Source: Kiloniellaceae bacterium (GTDB taxonomy: Bacteria > Pseudomonadota > Alphaproteobacteria > Kiloniellales > J153). Taken from it: 64,000 nt of DNA. The stretch spans positions 62,001-126,000 of the forward strand of contig JAJFGJ010000030.1 in the NCBI GenBank assembly GCA_021776175.1, given 5' to 3'. Under the pieces are notes generated by a model, which made no database searches, was not told where the DNA came from, and saw nothing but the letters and a program-made list of their open reading frames with translations. A program made the position numbers and the translations under genes. Numbering within the stretch: the stretch's first letter is position 1; the number at the start of each line of letters is the position of its first letter. Of this stretch, positions 45,988-54,173 are shown piece after piece.

Positions 45988-46260
45988 GGAGTCCGCTTCC
46001 TCCCTTTCGCCTTGCGTGTCGGATTATTGAACCGGTTGATGCGAAAGTCTTGCTAAGCCCTCGCTTACCGATCAATCCTCTCCGCTTTTCATCTCCCTGC
46101 CGCGACCGGCCTCATGGACCGTCAAATCGTTGTGCCCATTGCAAGGGTTCTATAGGGCGCGGTTCCTGGCATTTTTATCCAATTCGCGGAATTTGAAACG
46201 CCCCATTAGGCGCCACCGTGAGCGAATTACAAATAAGCATCTTGATTCTGCGCTTGATTG

Positions 46261-46298
46261 AACCAAAAAGTAAACCTATTTAGTCCAAATGCATACCA
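46261..46298. promoter_or_regulatory. CCA box array upstream of the gene at 46383
   Basis: AACCA (46261), AACCT (46273), GTCCA (46283) and TACCA (46294) are spaced 12, 10 and 11 bp. This is nearly the same spacing as the tmoX array, followed by an inverted ATTGGT at 46311. It places the downstream unknown gene in the same putative regulon. Confidence 0.5.
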
Positions 46299-46382
46299 AT
46301 AAACGCTATAATTGGTTTAATTCACAACCAAACCGATACGCGCAAATCGACTTCGAGACTGCGGAACTTGGCTGAAAAAACA

Positions 46383-46946
46383 ATGGCAAACATGGCGGGC
46401 GAGGAATTACGCGACCACTTTCTCGGGTGGCAGTGCCGAATTCGGCAAATCGCGATGCGAAAGGATCAAGGGCGCCCTTCCTCCGGCATGCGGCCGCGCG
46501 TTCTAACCCTCGACGGGCGGGATTTGTCGCCGGCCATGACCGTGTTGCTGGTACCCTTGGCGCCGGAAGAAAGCACCGGCTTTTTCCGCTTCCAGGCACA
46601 AAAGACCCGCGACCCAAAACAAACTTACGAAAAAGGCTTGGAATACCTGCAGTCGACCCATTTTCAGCATCCCAAGAGCTTCAGCGACGAGTTAACCGCG
46701 CTTTTCAGTACCGGTTCGGCAATCGCAGAGAGCCTGTTAGCTGCAGATGGCTGCGTGCTCGAATTCGACCAGTTCAATCAACGTTACCATTTGCCTTGCG
46801 GGGTGCGTTCGCTCGCGCCGGGCGAGCCGGCATTCGAGGCATCGTACTGGCACAACCGTCTCTTCAACCCGGCGATGCCAAGTAAGGTAACGGTCCTGGG
46901 CCTGCGCCCCGTCTGGGCCTCGGCCCAGGCTGAATCGGCGCCCTGA
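46383..46946 (+). CDS. protein of unknown function in the methylated-amine locus
   Basis: About 187 residues from the ATG used here; a TTG five codons earlier (46368) is also possible, and neither has a strong ribosome site. No signal peptide, membrane segment or known motif was seen. The sequence is a soluble mix with GMRPRVLTLDGRDLSPAMT and a C-terminal HLPCGVRSLAPGEPAFEASYWHN-like region; two cysteines are not arranged as a metal site. A CCA box array precedes it. It converges with the unknown gene behind mgsC, the stops lying 6 bp apart. Confidence 0.65.
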   Translation: MANMAGEELRDHFLGWQCRIRQIAMRKDQGRPSSGMRPRVLTLDGRDLSPAMTVLLVPLAPEESTGFFRFQAQKTRDPKQTYEKGLEYLQSTHFQHPKSFSDELTALFSTGSAIAESLLAADGCVLEFDQFNQRYHLPCGVRSLAPGEPAFEASYWHNRLFNPAMPSKVTVLGLRPVWASAQAESAP

Positions 46947-46952
46947 AACGAG

Positions 46953-47363
46953 TCAAAATTTCCGGTAGGCTTTGTTGAGCTGAACCAGGGGATGATTCGG
47001 CGACATCTGAAACTTAATCAACAGTTCGCGCGCGATCATGTCACGATCCTGTTGATTGTCCGGTAGCGTCAGGTCCTTGGGAATCGTGACCCAGCCATTG
47101 ATGTTGCGGTCGAACACGGCAGGCTGGCCTTCTTCGTAGCCCATGTGAATATCCTCGAGCCAGTTGAGATCGTCCCAACCCATGTGCTCGATATAGTCCT
47201 TGAGGAAGGGCGTTAGCCGCTCGTAATCGGGCAACATGTTGACATCGTAGCGATAGCCGATGTGTTGGCCGATTTCCTTCTCGCGATCCGACTCGATGCC
47301 ACCGCCCTTGATGAACTGGTCGACATCGGTGATCTGCGAACCCTTGTAACTTGTTCCCGCCAT
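46953..47363 (-). CDS. small protein of unknown function following mgsABC
   Basis: 136 residues, acidic and soluble, with several aromatic-rich motifs (HIGYRYDVNMLPDYERL, HMGWDDLNWLEDIHMGYEEG). Not recognised. It lies 46 bp after mgsC on the same strand, so it is the fifth gene of the gmaS-mgsABC operon. It does not look like an N-methylglutamate dehydrogenase subunit. The conserved-looking, non-repetitive sequence and good start support a real gene. Confidence 0.7.
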   Translation of the reverse strand: MAGTSYKGSQITDVDQFIKGGGIESDREKEIGQHIGYRYDVNMLPDYERLTPFLKDYIEHMGWDDLNWLEDIHMGYEEGQPAVFDRNINGWVTIPKDLTLPDNQQDRDMIARELLIKFQMSPNHPLVQLNKAYRKF

Positions 47364-47409
47364 TTTATCCCTCTCGTATCCACTCCTGCCCGGCCGTTAT
47401 CGGACGGAG

Positions 47410-48783
47410 CTAGATGTGGTGATAATCCGCGACGCCGACCGTGAAGTCAGTGCCCGCCAGGGGAACCTGGGCTATGGCCGAGGCTTCCATGGTTAAGGCC
47501 GCGAGATCTTCAGGCTCCAAGCTGTGCACGTTGGTCTTACCGCAAGCGCGGGCCATCATCTGGCATTCTATGGTCAGCGTGTGCAGAAAATTGTAGACCC
47601 GCTCCGCCGCCTCGTCGGGATCGAGTCTCTTACGCAGCACGGGATCCTGAGTCGCGACACCAACCGGACAGCGTCCGGTGTGGCAATGATAGCAGTATCC
47701 CGCCTCAACCCCCATTTCCTCAGGGTAGTTCGCTTCGGGAATGTCTTTGTTGCAATTCAAGGCCATCATGGAGGAATGGCCGATGGCGATCGCATCCGCG
47801 CCCAAGGCGATGGCCTTGGCGATATCGCCGCCATTGCGGATACCGCCCGCGTAAATGAGTGAGATTTCACCCCGCTTGCCCAAGTCGTCGATGGCACGGC
47901 GCGCCTGACGGATCGCGGCCATGCCGGGCACGCCGGTTTCCTCGGTCGCCAGATGCGGCCCCGCCCCGGTGCTACCCTCCATGCCATCGATATAGATCGA
48001 ATCCGGATCGCACTTCACCGCCATGCGTACATCGTCATAGACCCGCGCGGCGCCCAATTTGAGCTGAATCGGAATTTCCCAATTCGTCGCCTCGCGGATT
48101 TCCCCGATCTTAAGTGCCAGGTCGTCCGGTCCCAGCCAGTCGGGGTGCCGGGCCGGAGAGCGCTGATCGATACCGGCCGGCAAGGAGCGCATTTCGGCCA
48201 CCTGATCGGTCACTTTTTGGCCCATGAGGTGGCCGCCGAGGCCGACCTTACAGCCCTGTCCTATGAAAAACTCGCAACCGTCGGCCAAACGCAGGTGATG
48301 TGGATTGAACCCGTATCGCGATTGTATGTTTTGGTAAAACCACTTCACGGAGTAGCGCCGCTCATCGGGAATCATGCCGCCTTCGCCGGAGCAGGTCGCG
48401 GTTCCCGCCATGGTCGCGCCGCGTGCCAGCGCCATCTTGGCCTCGTAGCTGAGGGCGCCAAAGCTCATGCCGGTGATATAGATCGGAATATCGAGCTTCA
48501 GCGGCCGCTTGGCCCGGGGGCCAATGATCGTCTGGGTCTCGCATTTCTCCCGGTATCCCTCGATGACAAAGCGGGTCAGGGTGCCGGGTAGAAACGTCAA
48601 GTCGTCCCAGTGAGGAATTTTCTTGAATAGCGAGAACCCCCGCATCCGATAGCGGCCGAGTTCCGACTTGATGTGAATATCGTTGATGACCTCGGGGGTG
48701 AAAATGCGGCTTTGGCCAAGGTTATATTTCTTTTCCTCGGCAACGCGCCGCGCGCCCTTATCGGTACCGTTCGTTCCTGCCAT
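47410..48783 (-). CDS. mgsC: N-methylglutamate synthase subunit C (FMN glutamate-synthase domain)
   Basis: 457 residues from the ATG with GAGG upstream; a longer frame begins inside mgsB but lacks support. The glutamate-synthase central domain is clear: GMSFGALSYEAKMALARGA, GEGGMIPDERR, YIDGMEGSTGAGP. A cysteine cluster CYHCHTGRCPVGVATQ for an iron-sulfur centre follows. With MgsA and MgsB it would make N-methylglutamate from gamma-glutamylmethylamide or methylamine plus glutamate. The gmaS linkage favours this over a GlxD role. Confidence 0.85.
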   Translation of the reverse strand: MAGTNGTDKGARRVAEEKKYNLGQSRIFTPEVINDIHIKSELGRYRMRGFSLFKKIPHWDDLTFLPGTLTRFVIEGYREKCETQTIIGPRAKRPLKLDIPIYITGMSFGALSYEAKMALARGATMAGTATCSGEGGMIPDERRYSVKWFYQNIQSRYGFNPHHLRLADGCEFFIGQGCKVGLGGHLMGQKVTDQVAEMRSLPAGIDQRSPARHPDWLGPDDLALKIGEIREATNWEIPIQLKLGAARVYDDVRMAVKCDPDSIYIDGMEGSTGAGPHLATEETGVPGMAAIRQARRAIDDLGKRGEISLIYAGGIRNGGDIAKAIALGADAIAIGHSSMMALNCNKDIPEANYPEEMGVEAGYCYHCHTGRCPVGVATQDPVLRKRLDPDEAAERVYNFLHTLTIECQMMARACGKTNVHSLEPEDLAALTMEASAIAQVPLAGTDFTVGVADYHHI

Positions 48784-48830
48784 TTCCTGCCTCTGTCCTT
48801 CTTGATCCGTGAAAGAATTCTCTCCTGGAT

Positions 48831-49682
48831 CTAAAGAATGAGTTTTTTCTCGGTCGGTTCGAGATTGTCGTAGTTCCACAATTGCTTGCCGGCGACGATC
48901 TTCTTGAAATGATCGATGCCCCCGGCCGGCAACAGGTCGTACATCTTCAATTTCCGGGTAAGCCAGGCGCGGTCCAAATCGGTCACCTCTCCGGGCACGG
49001 CATCGACGCCCAGGTCCTGGATCTCCCCGCCCACGAAGATCGTGCCGTCATACATGGAATCGCCCAGGTTCTTCCCGGCGTTCCCGCACACGACCATGCG
49101 GCCGCGTTGCATCATAAAACCGGAGAACGCACCGGTATCGCCGCCAACGAGTATGGTGCCGCCCTTCATGTCTATGCCGGTGCGAGATCCCACGCTGCCT
49201 CGGCACACGAGGTCGCCACCGCGCAGCGCGGCACCGAAGGTACTGCCCGCGTTCTTTTCGATCACGATGGTGCCGGCCATCATGTTTTCCGCGAAGGACC
49301 AGCCCACGCGGCCCAAAATCCGCACATTCGGTCCATCGATCAAGCCGCAGCCGAAATACCCCAGGCTGCCTTCGATGATTAGGTTGAGCCGGTTCAGGAT
49401 GCCAACCGCGATCGAATGCTTGGCGCCGGGGTTTTTTATGACAATCGTGCCATGCCCCTGCGCCATCAATTCGCGCAGGCGCAGATTAATTTGCTTCGCT
49501 TCCATTTCGGAAACGTCGATCTCGGTGCGTTTGTTGAAATCGATGTCGTAGGCATCCGGATAGGTGAAGCCGCCCTCTTCCGACAGATCGAAAAAAACCT
49601 GCTGATCGCGGCCCGAGAGTTGCTCGGTATGCATCCCCATTTCATGGGACGACGATGTTTCGTTCGCGCTCATGTCCGCCAT
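48831..49682 (-). CDS. mgsB: N-methylglutamate synthase subunit B (GXGXG domain)
   Basis: 283 residues. From about residue 80 on, it shows the right-handed helix repeats of the glutamate synthase C-terminal domain (GRVGWSFAENMMAGTIVIEKNAG, GSVGSRTGIDMKGGTILVGGDTG, MVVCGNAGKNLGDSMYDGTIFVGG). It is a structural partner of MgsA and MgsC. It overlaps mgsA by 13 bp. Confidence 0.85.
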   Translation of the reverse strand: MADMSANETSSSHEMGMHTEQLSGRDQQVFFDLSEEGGFTYPDAYDIDFNKRTEIDVSEMEAKQINLRLRELMAQGHGTIVIKNPGAKHSIAVGILNRLNLIIEGSLGYFGCGLIDGPNVRILGRVGWSFAENMMAGTIVIEKNAGSTFGAALRGGDLVCRGSVGSRTGIDMKGGTILVGGDTGAFSGFMMQRGRMVVCGNAGKNLGDSMYDGTIFVGGEIQDLGVDAVPGEVTDLDRAWLTRKLKMYDLLPAGGIDHFKKIVAGKQLWNYDNLEPTEKKLIL

Positions 49683-50605
49683 ACCCGCACCTCCTCGTCA
49701 TAAGGGTCCCATGTATCTATCTCGTGCGGGACGATGCTGCGGATCGCGACTTCTTCGGAGGCCAGAGCCACTATGTCGTCGGCCTCGTACAATACCATCG
49801 GCTTGGCCGCCATGGAGTCCTTGGCCATGCCGAGTTCATCCTTGGTTGCCACCAGATAGGTGAACACGCCGTCGATCTCCTCGATCGACTGCTTGAGCGA
49901 ATCTTCCAGGCTGGCGCCTTTTTCCAAGTTAGAAGCGGTGTAAACGGCCAAGAGCTCGGAATCGCAATTGGACACAAAACGCTGCCCGGCCCGCTCCATC
50001 TGGCGGCGCATGTTCCAATAATTCGTGATCTGGCCGTTATGCACGACCGCGATATCGTTATAGGGATAGGCCCAGTAAGGATGGGCGGATCGAATATCTA
50101 CATCGGATTCAGTCGCCATGCGGGTATGGCCGATGCCGTGGGTCCCGTTAAAGCCGCCAAGTTTGTATTGCCCGGAAACCACGCCGGCGTCGCCCAAATC
50201 CTTGATCAGCTCCAGCGCGCTTCCAACCGAAAGTATCTCCGCACCCTCTACATCCTCGACATAGTCCGACAGCCGTTTCATATCGCCGTTGTAAGCGATG
50301 AGGTAGCGAAAGGCGTACTCGGTCGCTTCTTCAACCTCGAGGATATTGGCGTCCAGAGATTTAAGCCGCTCATCCACGCTCATCTGGCGCGCCTTGATCT
50401 CCTCATGGATTTTGAAGCCGCTCGCCAAGTCTTCCTGCTCGGCCACCTTGAAGCGTAAAACGTACTGATCCTGCGCCGGCACGCCGTAGATCGCGAAACC
50501 CGTCGAATCGGGTCCGCGATGCCTTAAAGCTTGCAACATGTCGGTCATTTCCTGGCCGATCTCGCCCGCGCCATTGCGGTGAATTAGCCCAGCGATTCCA
50601 CACAT
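49670..50605 (-). CDS. mgsA: N-methylglutamate synthase subunit A (class II amidotransferase domain)
   Basis: 312 residues starting MCGIAGL, so removal of Met exposes the Ntn-type catalytic Cys; AAGGAGAT precedes this ATG. ALRHRGPDSTGFAIYG, HTRMATES and VVHNGQITNYW are the conserved class II glutaminase motifs. In this pathway the domain would release methylamine from gamma-glutamylmethylamide. It follows gmaS by 69 bp. Confidence 0.87.
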   Translation of the reverse strand: MCGIAGLIHRNGAGEIGQEMTDMLQALRHRGPDSTGFAIYGVPAQDQYVLRFKVAEQEDLASGFKIHEEIKARQMSVDERLKSLDANILEVEEATEYAFRYLIAYNGDMKRLSDYVEDVEGAEILSVGSALELIKDLGDAGVVSGQYKLGGFNGTHGIGHTRMATESDVDIRSAHPYWAYPYNDIAVVHNGQITNYWNMRRQMERAGQRFVSNCDSELLAVYTASNLEKGASLEDSLKQSIEEIDGVFTYLVATKDELGMAKDSMAAKPMVLYEADDIVALASEEVAIRSIVPHEIDTWDPYDEEVRVWRT

Positions 50606-50674
50606 GCGTTTCCGATCTCCTTGCAATGCACGCGGATTCCGATGGCCGCGTATCAGTCCTCTGGCAGCTGCCCC

Positions 50675-52153
50675 TTAAGGCAAACAGTCCATATAGGTTT
50701 CCATGTCCCATTCGGTCGTGGTGTGCAGGAACCTTTCCCACTCATCGCGTTTGTATTCGTCATAGAGACGATACATCTCGCCCGGCATAGCCGACTTGAT
50801 TACCTCGTCATCCTTCAGCGCGGCCAAGGAATCGCCCAAGGTCATGGGCAGGCGGCGAACCTCCTTGCCCTCCTCCATCGCCTGATAGATGTTGCGGTTC
50901 TCGGGCGGGCCCGGATCGATGTCGTTCGTAATGCCGTCGTCGGCCGCCTTGATGATGGCACTGCCCATCAGATAGGGATTCACCATGGAATCGACCGCGC
51001 GGTATTCAAAGCGCCCGGGCGCCGAGATACGCAGGCCCGTGGTGCGGTTCTGATAGCCCCAATCGGCGAAAATCGGCGCCCAGAAGCCGGTGTCCCAGAG
51101 GCGTCGGTAGGAATTGACGGTCGAACAGCCAATCGCGGTCAGGGCGCCTAGGTGCTTAACGATGCCGCCGACAACCTGCAGGCCGACCTTGCCCGGCATC
51201 TGCGGATCGTCGGTGTCGGGCATGAAGGTGTTCTCGCCGCCCTTGGCGTACATGAAGTTTTCCTCCATGCCCGGCAAGAGCTTGCTGTCGTTGCCCAGGA
51301 TTTTCATCTGATCCTCGCCGCCGTGCCAGAACGAGATGTTGTGGTGGCAGCCCGAAGCCGAAACGCCCATGAAGGGTTTGGACATAAAGCAAGCGATCAA
51401 ATTGAACTCGCGCGCGACCTGCGCGCAAATCTGACGGTACGTCGTTAGCCGGTCCGCGTTCCTGAGCACATCGTCGAAGGTCCAGTTGAGCTCCAGTTGG
51501 CCCGGCGCGTCCTCGTGATCGCCCTGGATCATGTCCAGGCCCATCTTGCGGCAATACTCGATCACCCGCATGTACACGGGGCGCAGGCTTTCGAATTGGT
51601 CGATGTGATAGCAATAGGGATTCGAGAAGCCGCCGTCCGGCTTTCCGTCTTCTCCGCGCTTCAGCCACATCATCTCCGGCTCCGTGCCGGCGCGCAGATG
51701 CAATCCCTTGTGATCCTTTTGGAACTGGCTATGGGTACGTCGCAGGTTGCCGCGGCAATCCGAGGTCAGGAAGGCACCCGGATCCTCGCGCTCCTCGCGG
51801 TTACGGAACAGGGTGCACCAGACGCGCGCGACGCGCTTGTCCCAGGCCAGTTGCATGAAAGTCTCGGGTTCGGGAATACCGACCAGTTCCTTGTCTTGCG
51901 GTCCATAACCCAGGTACTCCCCGTGACGATTGAGGAACAAATTGACGGTCGCGCCGTAAACGAGTTGAAATCCCCGTTCCGCGATCGATTCCCAATGATC
52001 CGCCGGAATGCCCTTGCCGCAGATACGCCCGGTAATAGAAACGAACTGAAGATAGAGATATTCGATACCCTGCTCGTCTATCTGCTTGCGCACCTGTTTG
52101 ACTAGATCGGCCCGGCCGTCCTGCTCGACGAATTTTTCAATGTCCATAGTCAT
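50675..52153 (-). CDS. gmaS: gamma-glutamylmethylamide synthetase (glutamine-synthetase family)
   Basis: 492 residues of the glutamine synthetase fold: YLQFVSITGRICGKGIP near the start, RAGTEPEMMW, EDAPGQLELNW (metal-binding), SGCHHNISFWHGG (ATP/His) and STVNSYRRLWDTGFWAPIF. Its length and the adjoining mgsABC identify the methylamine-specific branch. It ligates methylamine to glutamate with ATP. It is the first gene of a gmaS-mgsA-mgsB-mgsC-unknown operon. The 760 bp upstream include CCA boxes, a dyad, a repeat and an IS remnant. Confidence 0.9.
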   Translation of the reverse strand: MTMDIEKFVEQDGRADLVKQVRKQIDEQGIEYLYLQFVSITGRICGKGIPADHWESIAERGFQLVYGATVNLFLNRHGEYLGYGPQDKELVGIPEPETFMQLAWDKRVARVWCTLFRNREEREDPGAFLTSDCRGNLRRTHSQFQKDHKGLHLRAGTEPEMMWLKRGEDGKPDGGFSNPYCYHIDQFESLRPVYMRVIEYCRKMGLDMIQGDHEDAPGQLELNWTFDDVLRNADRLTTYRQICAQVAREFNLIACFMSKPFMGVSASGCHHNISFWHGGEDQMKILGNDSKLLPGMEENFMYAKGGENTFMPDTDDPQMPGKVGLQVVGGIVKHLGALTAIGCSTVNSYRRLWDTGFWAPIFADWGYQNRTTGLRISAPGRFEYRAVDSMVNPYLMGSAIIKAADDGITNDIDPGPPENRNIYQAMEEGKEVRRLPMTLGDSLAALKDDEVIKSAMPGEMYRLYDEYKRDEWERFLHTTTEWDMETYMDCLP

Positions 52154-52214
52154 GGGGTTTGCCGCTCCCTGCCCGCTTTTACACTCGCATGATACCTATT
52201 GGCCTGCGAAGTTA

Positions 52215-52240
52215 AACCGAAGCATACCAATTGCAAACCA
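52215..52240. promoter_or_regulatory. CCA boxes upstream of gmaS
   Basis: AACCG (52215), TACCA (52225) and AACCA (52236) are spaced 10 and 11 bp and lie about 60-85 bp before the gmaS start. The pattern is shared with tmoX, tdm and the 46383 gene. Confidence 0.5.
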
Positions 52241-52522
52241 ATTATGACAACCGGTTTATGGACAAGCGGCTAGAAATTTTGCCTCGGGGTGTTGGGGCCG
52301 CGATCGCGGTCCACCGGCGCCCGCCTTTCGCCCGGTGCCCTTGAAATCCGCCGCGGTAGATGGGCTTTTCGGCACGTGTGGTCCGGCCAAGCAAGAGGCC
52401 GTTTGCGGACTTAGGGTCGGCCGGCCTTTGTTTTCACCCTGCTGAGCCCATGCAGTGCCGGCTTAGCACAAACCAATTGGCCCCCAATCCGACCATTATA
52501 TCGTTCCACGATTACCGAGGGC

Positions 52523-52541
52523 ATTGACAGGTACTGTCAAT
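52523..52541. promoter_or_regulatory. perfect 8-bp dyad, possible operator
   Basis: ATTGACAGGTACTGTCAAT is a perfect inverted repeat with a 3-nt centre. It is the size of a repressor or activator site and includes TTGACA. No gene starts close by except gmaS, about 370 bp away. The target is unclear. Confidence 0.4.
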
Positions 52542-52621
52542 CTAAGGCGAGCCAGCCTCTAAAACCCACGGAACCGTGGCTATATCGTCTAAGTCTCCGG
52601 CACTTTGGGAAACACGGTCTC

Positions 52622-52697
52622 GGTGGTGGTGCGGGCAGTCTGGAGCGAACCCGTCTCTGGGTGAATTCCCTGTTTAACAGGGAAAAACGGGGAATTT
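52622..52697 (+). repeat. 76-bp direct repeat, copy A
   Basis: The sequence from GGTGGTGGTGCGGGCAGTC to CGGGGAATT matches 59909-59985 in the same orientation with about six differences. It contains the palindrome TTCCCTGTTTAACAGGGAA. It lies just left of an IS66 fragment. Confidence 0.85.
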
Positions 52698-52740
52698 TGC
52701 GGCGCTTATAAAGTTTGCAAACGCGGGGCCGGCTCGCCAG

Positions 52741-52866
52741 CCAGTGGGTGCGTCCCGGCGCCTAGCCACGCCGGGGCTCATTGCCCAGGTGCTTGTCAGC
52801 AAGTACTGCGATCACACGCCGCTCTATCGCCAAGCCCAGATCTTCGCCCGGCAAGGCCCCCCCTGA
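52741..52866 (+). pseudogene. IS66-family transposase (TnpC) fragment
   Basis: The plus strand encodes LATPGLIAQVLVSKYCDHTP and then LYRQAQIFARQG before a stop, a good match to the zinc-finger/core junction of IS66 TnpC transposases. Only about 40 codons remain; the rest of the element is gone. It marks an old insertion between gmaS and the LuxR-type regulator. Confidence 0.8.
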
Positions 52867-52913
52867 AACTCAGGCGGATGGAATTTGAAAGGGACAGATC
52901 CAGGAAGGAGCGC

Positions 52914-53564
52914 TCAATCTACCGGAAACCGGTCCCGCGCCAGAAGCGCCGCCTCAACCCGGTTCCGGACCTGGAGTTTTTGCAGAATGTTGGTCATGTA
53001 GTGTTTGACCGTCTTTTCCTGCAAATCCGATTCGCGGCCGATTTCCTTGTTACTGAGGCCATGGGAGACAAGCTTCAGAATTTGCTCCTCCCGCATGGTC
53101 AACTCAGAGAAGGGATCGCGCGGCGCCCCGTGCCCGGTGCCATTCCGCATCTCAACGAGAAGACGGGCGGCAAGGTCGGGCGACACGTATGATTCGCCCC
53201 GATTAACCGCCCGGACGATATCGATAAGATCCTCTCCGCCAATACCTTTCAGGACATACCCCCGCGCCCCGGCCTGAAGCGCTGCTATCACATCGTCATC
53301 ATGCTCCGAGACCGTGAGCGTGACCGTTTTCACGGCGGGGCAGGTGACGGCTATCTGCCGGGCCGCCTCAATACCGCCGCCGGGCATGCTGATGTCGAGA
53401 AGTGCGATGTCGGGAAGTAAATCCTCCACGAGCCGAACTGCGTCATCGGCGCTAACACCCTGTCCAACAATCTCGAAATCCGGCTCGTCGGCCAAGGTCG
53501 TCGCCACACCCTCACGGAACAGGGGGTGGTCGTCGACCAATACGAGCGTTATTTTTTCTGTCAT
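52914..53564 (-). CDS. NarL/LuxR-family response regulator
   Basis: 216 residues from the chosen ATG. The receiver domain has VDDHPLFREGV and phospho-Asp in IALLDISMPGGG. The C-terminal LuxR helix-turn-helix reads LTMREEQILKLVSHGLSNKEIGRESDLQEKTVKHYMTNIL. The partner kinase is on the same strand, 610 bp upstream, with a degraded kinase copy between them. Its promoter region is homologous to that of the PqqD-like gene. Confidence 0.9.
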   Translation of the reverse strand: MTEKITLVLVDDHPLFREGVATTLADEPDFEIVGQGVSADDAVRLVEDLLPDIALLDISMPGGGIEAARQIAVTCPAVKTVTLTVSEHDDDVIAALQAGARGYVLKGIGGEDLIDIVRAVNRGESYVSPDLAARLLVEMRNGTGHGAPRDPFSELTMREEQILKLVSHGLSNKEIGRESDLQEKTVKHYMTNILQKLQVRNRVEAALLARDRFPVD

Positions 53565-53589
53565 GTTGCTACTCTTGGGCCGCAAGGTC

Positions 53590-53925
53590 GCTTCTGATTT
53601 AGACGGGATATTGCTTATCGATTTGGGGGCTAAATGATACATGGTCATAACAATGCAAACTGTATGCCAGAAAAATCGAAGAATTCTAAGTAATTGTTTT
53701 CACTATTATATAATTGACTCTGAGTATCCTCCGAGTGATTCACGGTGTACCGGATGGGGGAAGTGCCCCACCACGCGGGGCATTTCCCATTCCCGGCGGC
53801 CGACAGCCGCAGACCCGGTTTGCCCATGACTGGATACCGGCGGACATGGCGCAGACCGCGTGTTTGCCCGAGCGGGCACGGTTCCGCCGCGGCCCCATCA
53901 ACTGCCTTGCGGGCGTAGATCGAGG
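53590..53925. repeat. duplicated promoter-leader region, copy 2
   Basis: Homologous to 27190-27533. Conserved blocks include GGCTAAATGATACATGG and GTATGCCAGAAAAATC. A 12-bp hairpin with one G-T pair occurs here at about 53758-53789. The -12 half (TTGCTT) of the sigma54 site survives at 53611-53616, but the -24 GG is lost. A 62-codon frame starts at 53641. Confidence 0.8.
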
Positions 53926-54090
53926 AAGGCCTGGCCGGCGAGGACCAAAAGGCGGCGCACGCCTTCCTGAAAGGCACCGGAGCCAGCTTTGCCGAAAAAC
54001 TATCTACCGATTTGGAACGGCGACAGGCGCATGGTCATCGTCTCGCGGAGGCCTACGTGAGCCGGATGAAAAGGCATTGCCGAAAATACT
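53917..54090 (+). pseudogene. deleted remnant of an NtrB-like histidine kinase gene
   Basis: Downstream of the copied promoter region, the sequence matches the kinase gene at 27976-28116 (codons ~145-191) and then jumps to the region matching 28531-28560. The first junction is at the 9-bp word AGATCGAGG, present at 27525 and 27976 in the parent. The second lies at a shared CTAC. The reading frame is broken. Confidence 0.8.
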
Positions 54091-54173
54091 CATTTGGCCC
54101 AGGGCCGGGCGCCCGCATCTAGGCGTCAGACCGCCTAGATTCCAACCGATCAAGCCTGGGGATACGGATTATT

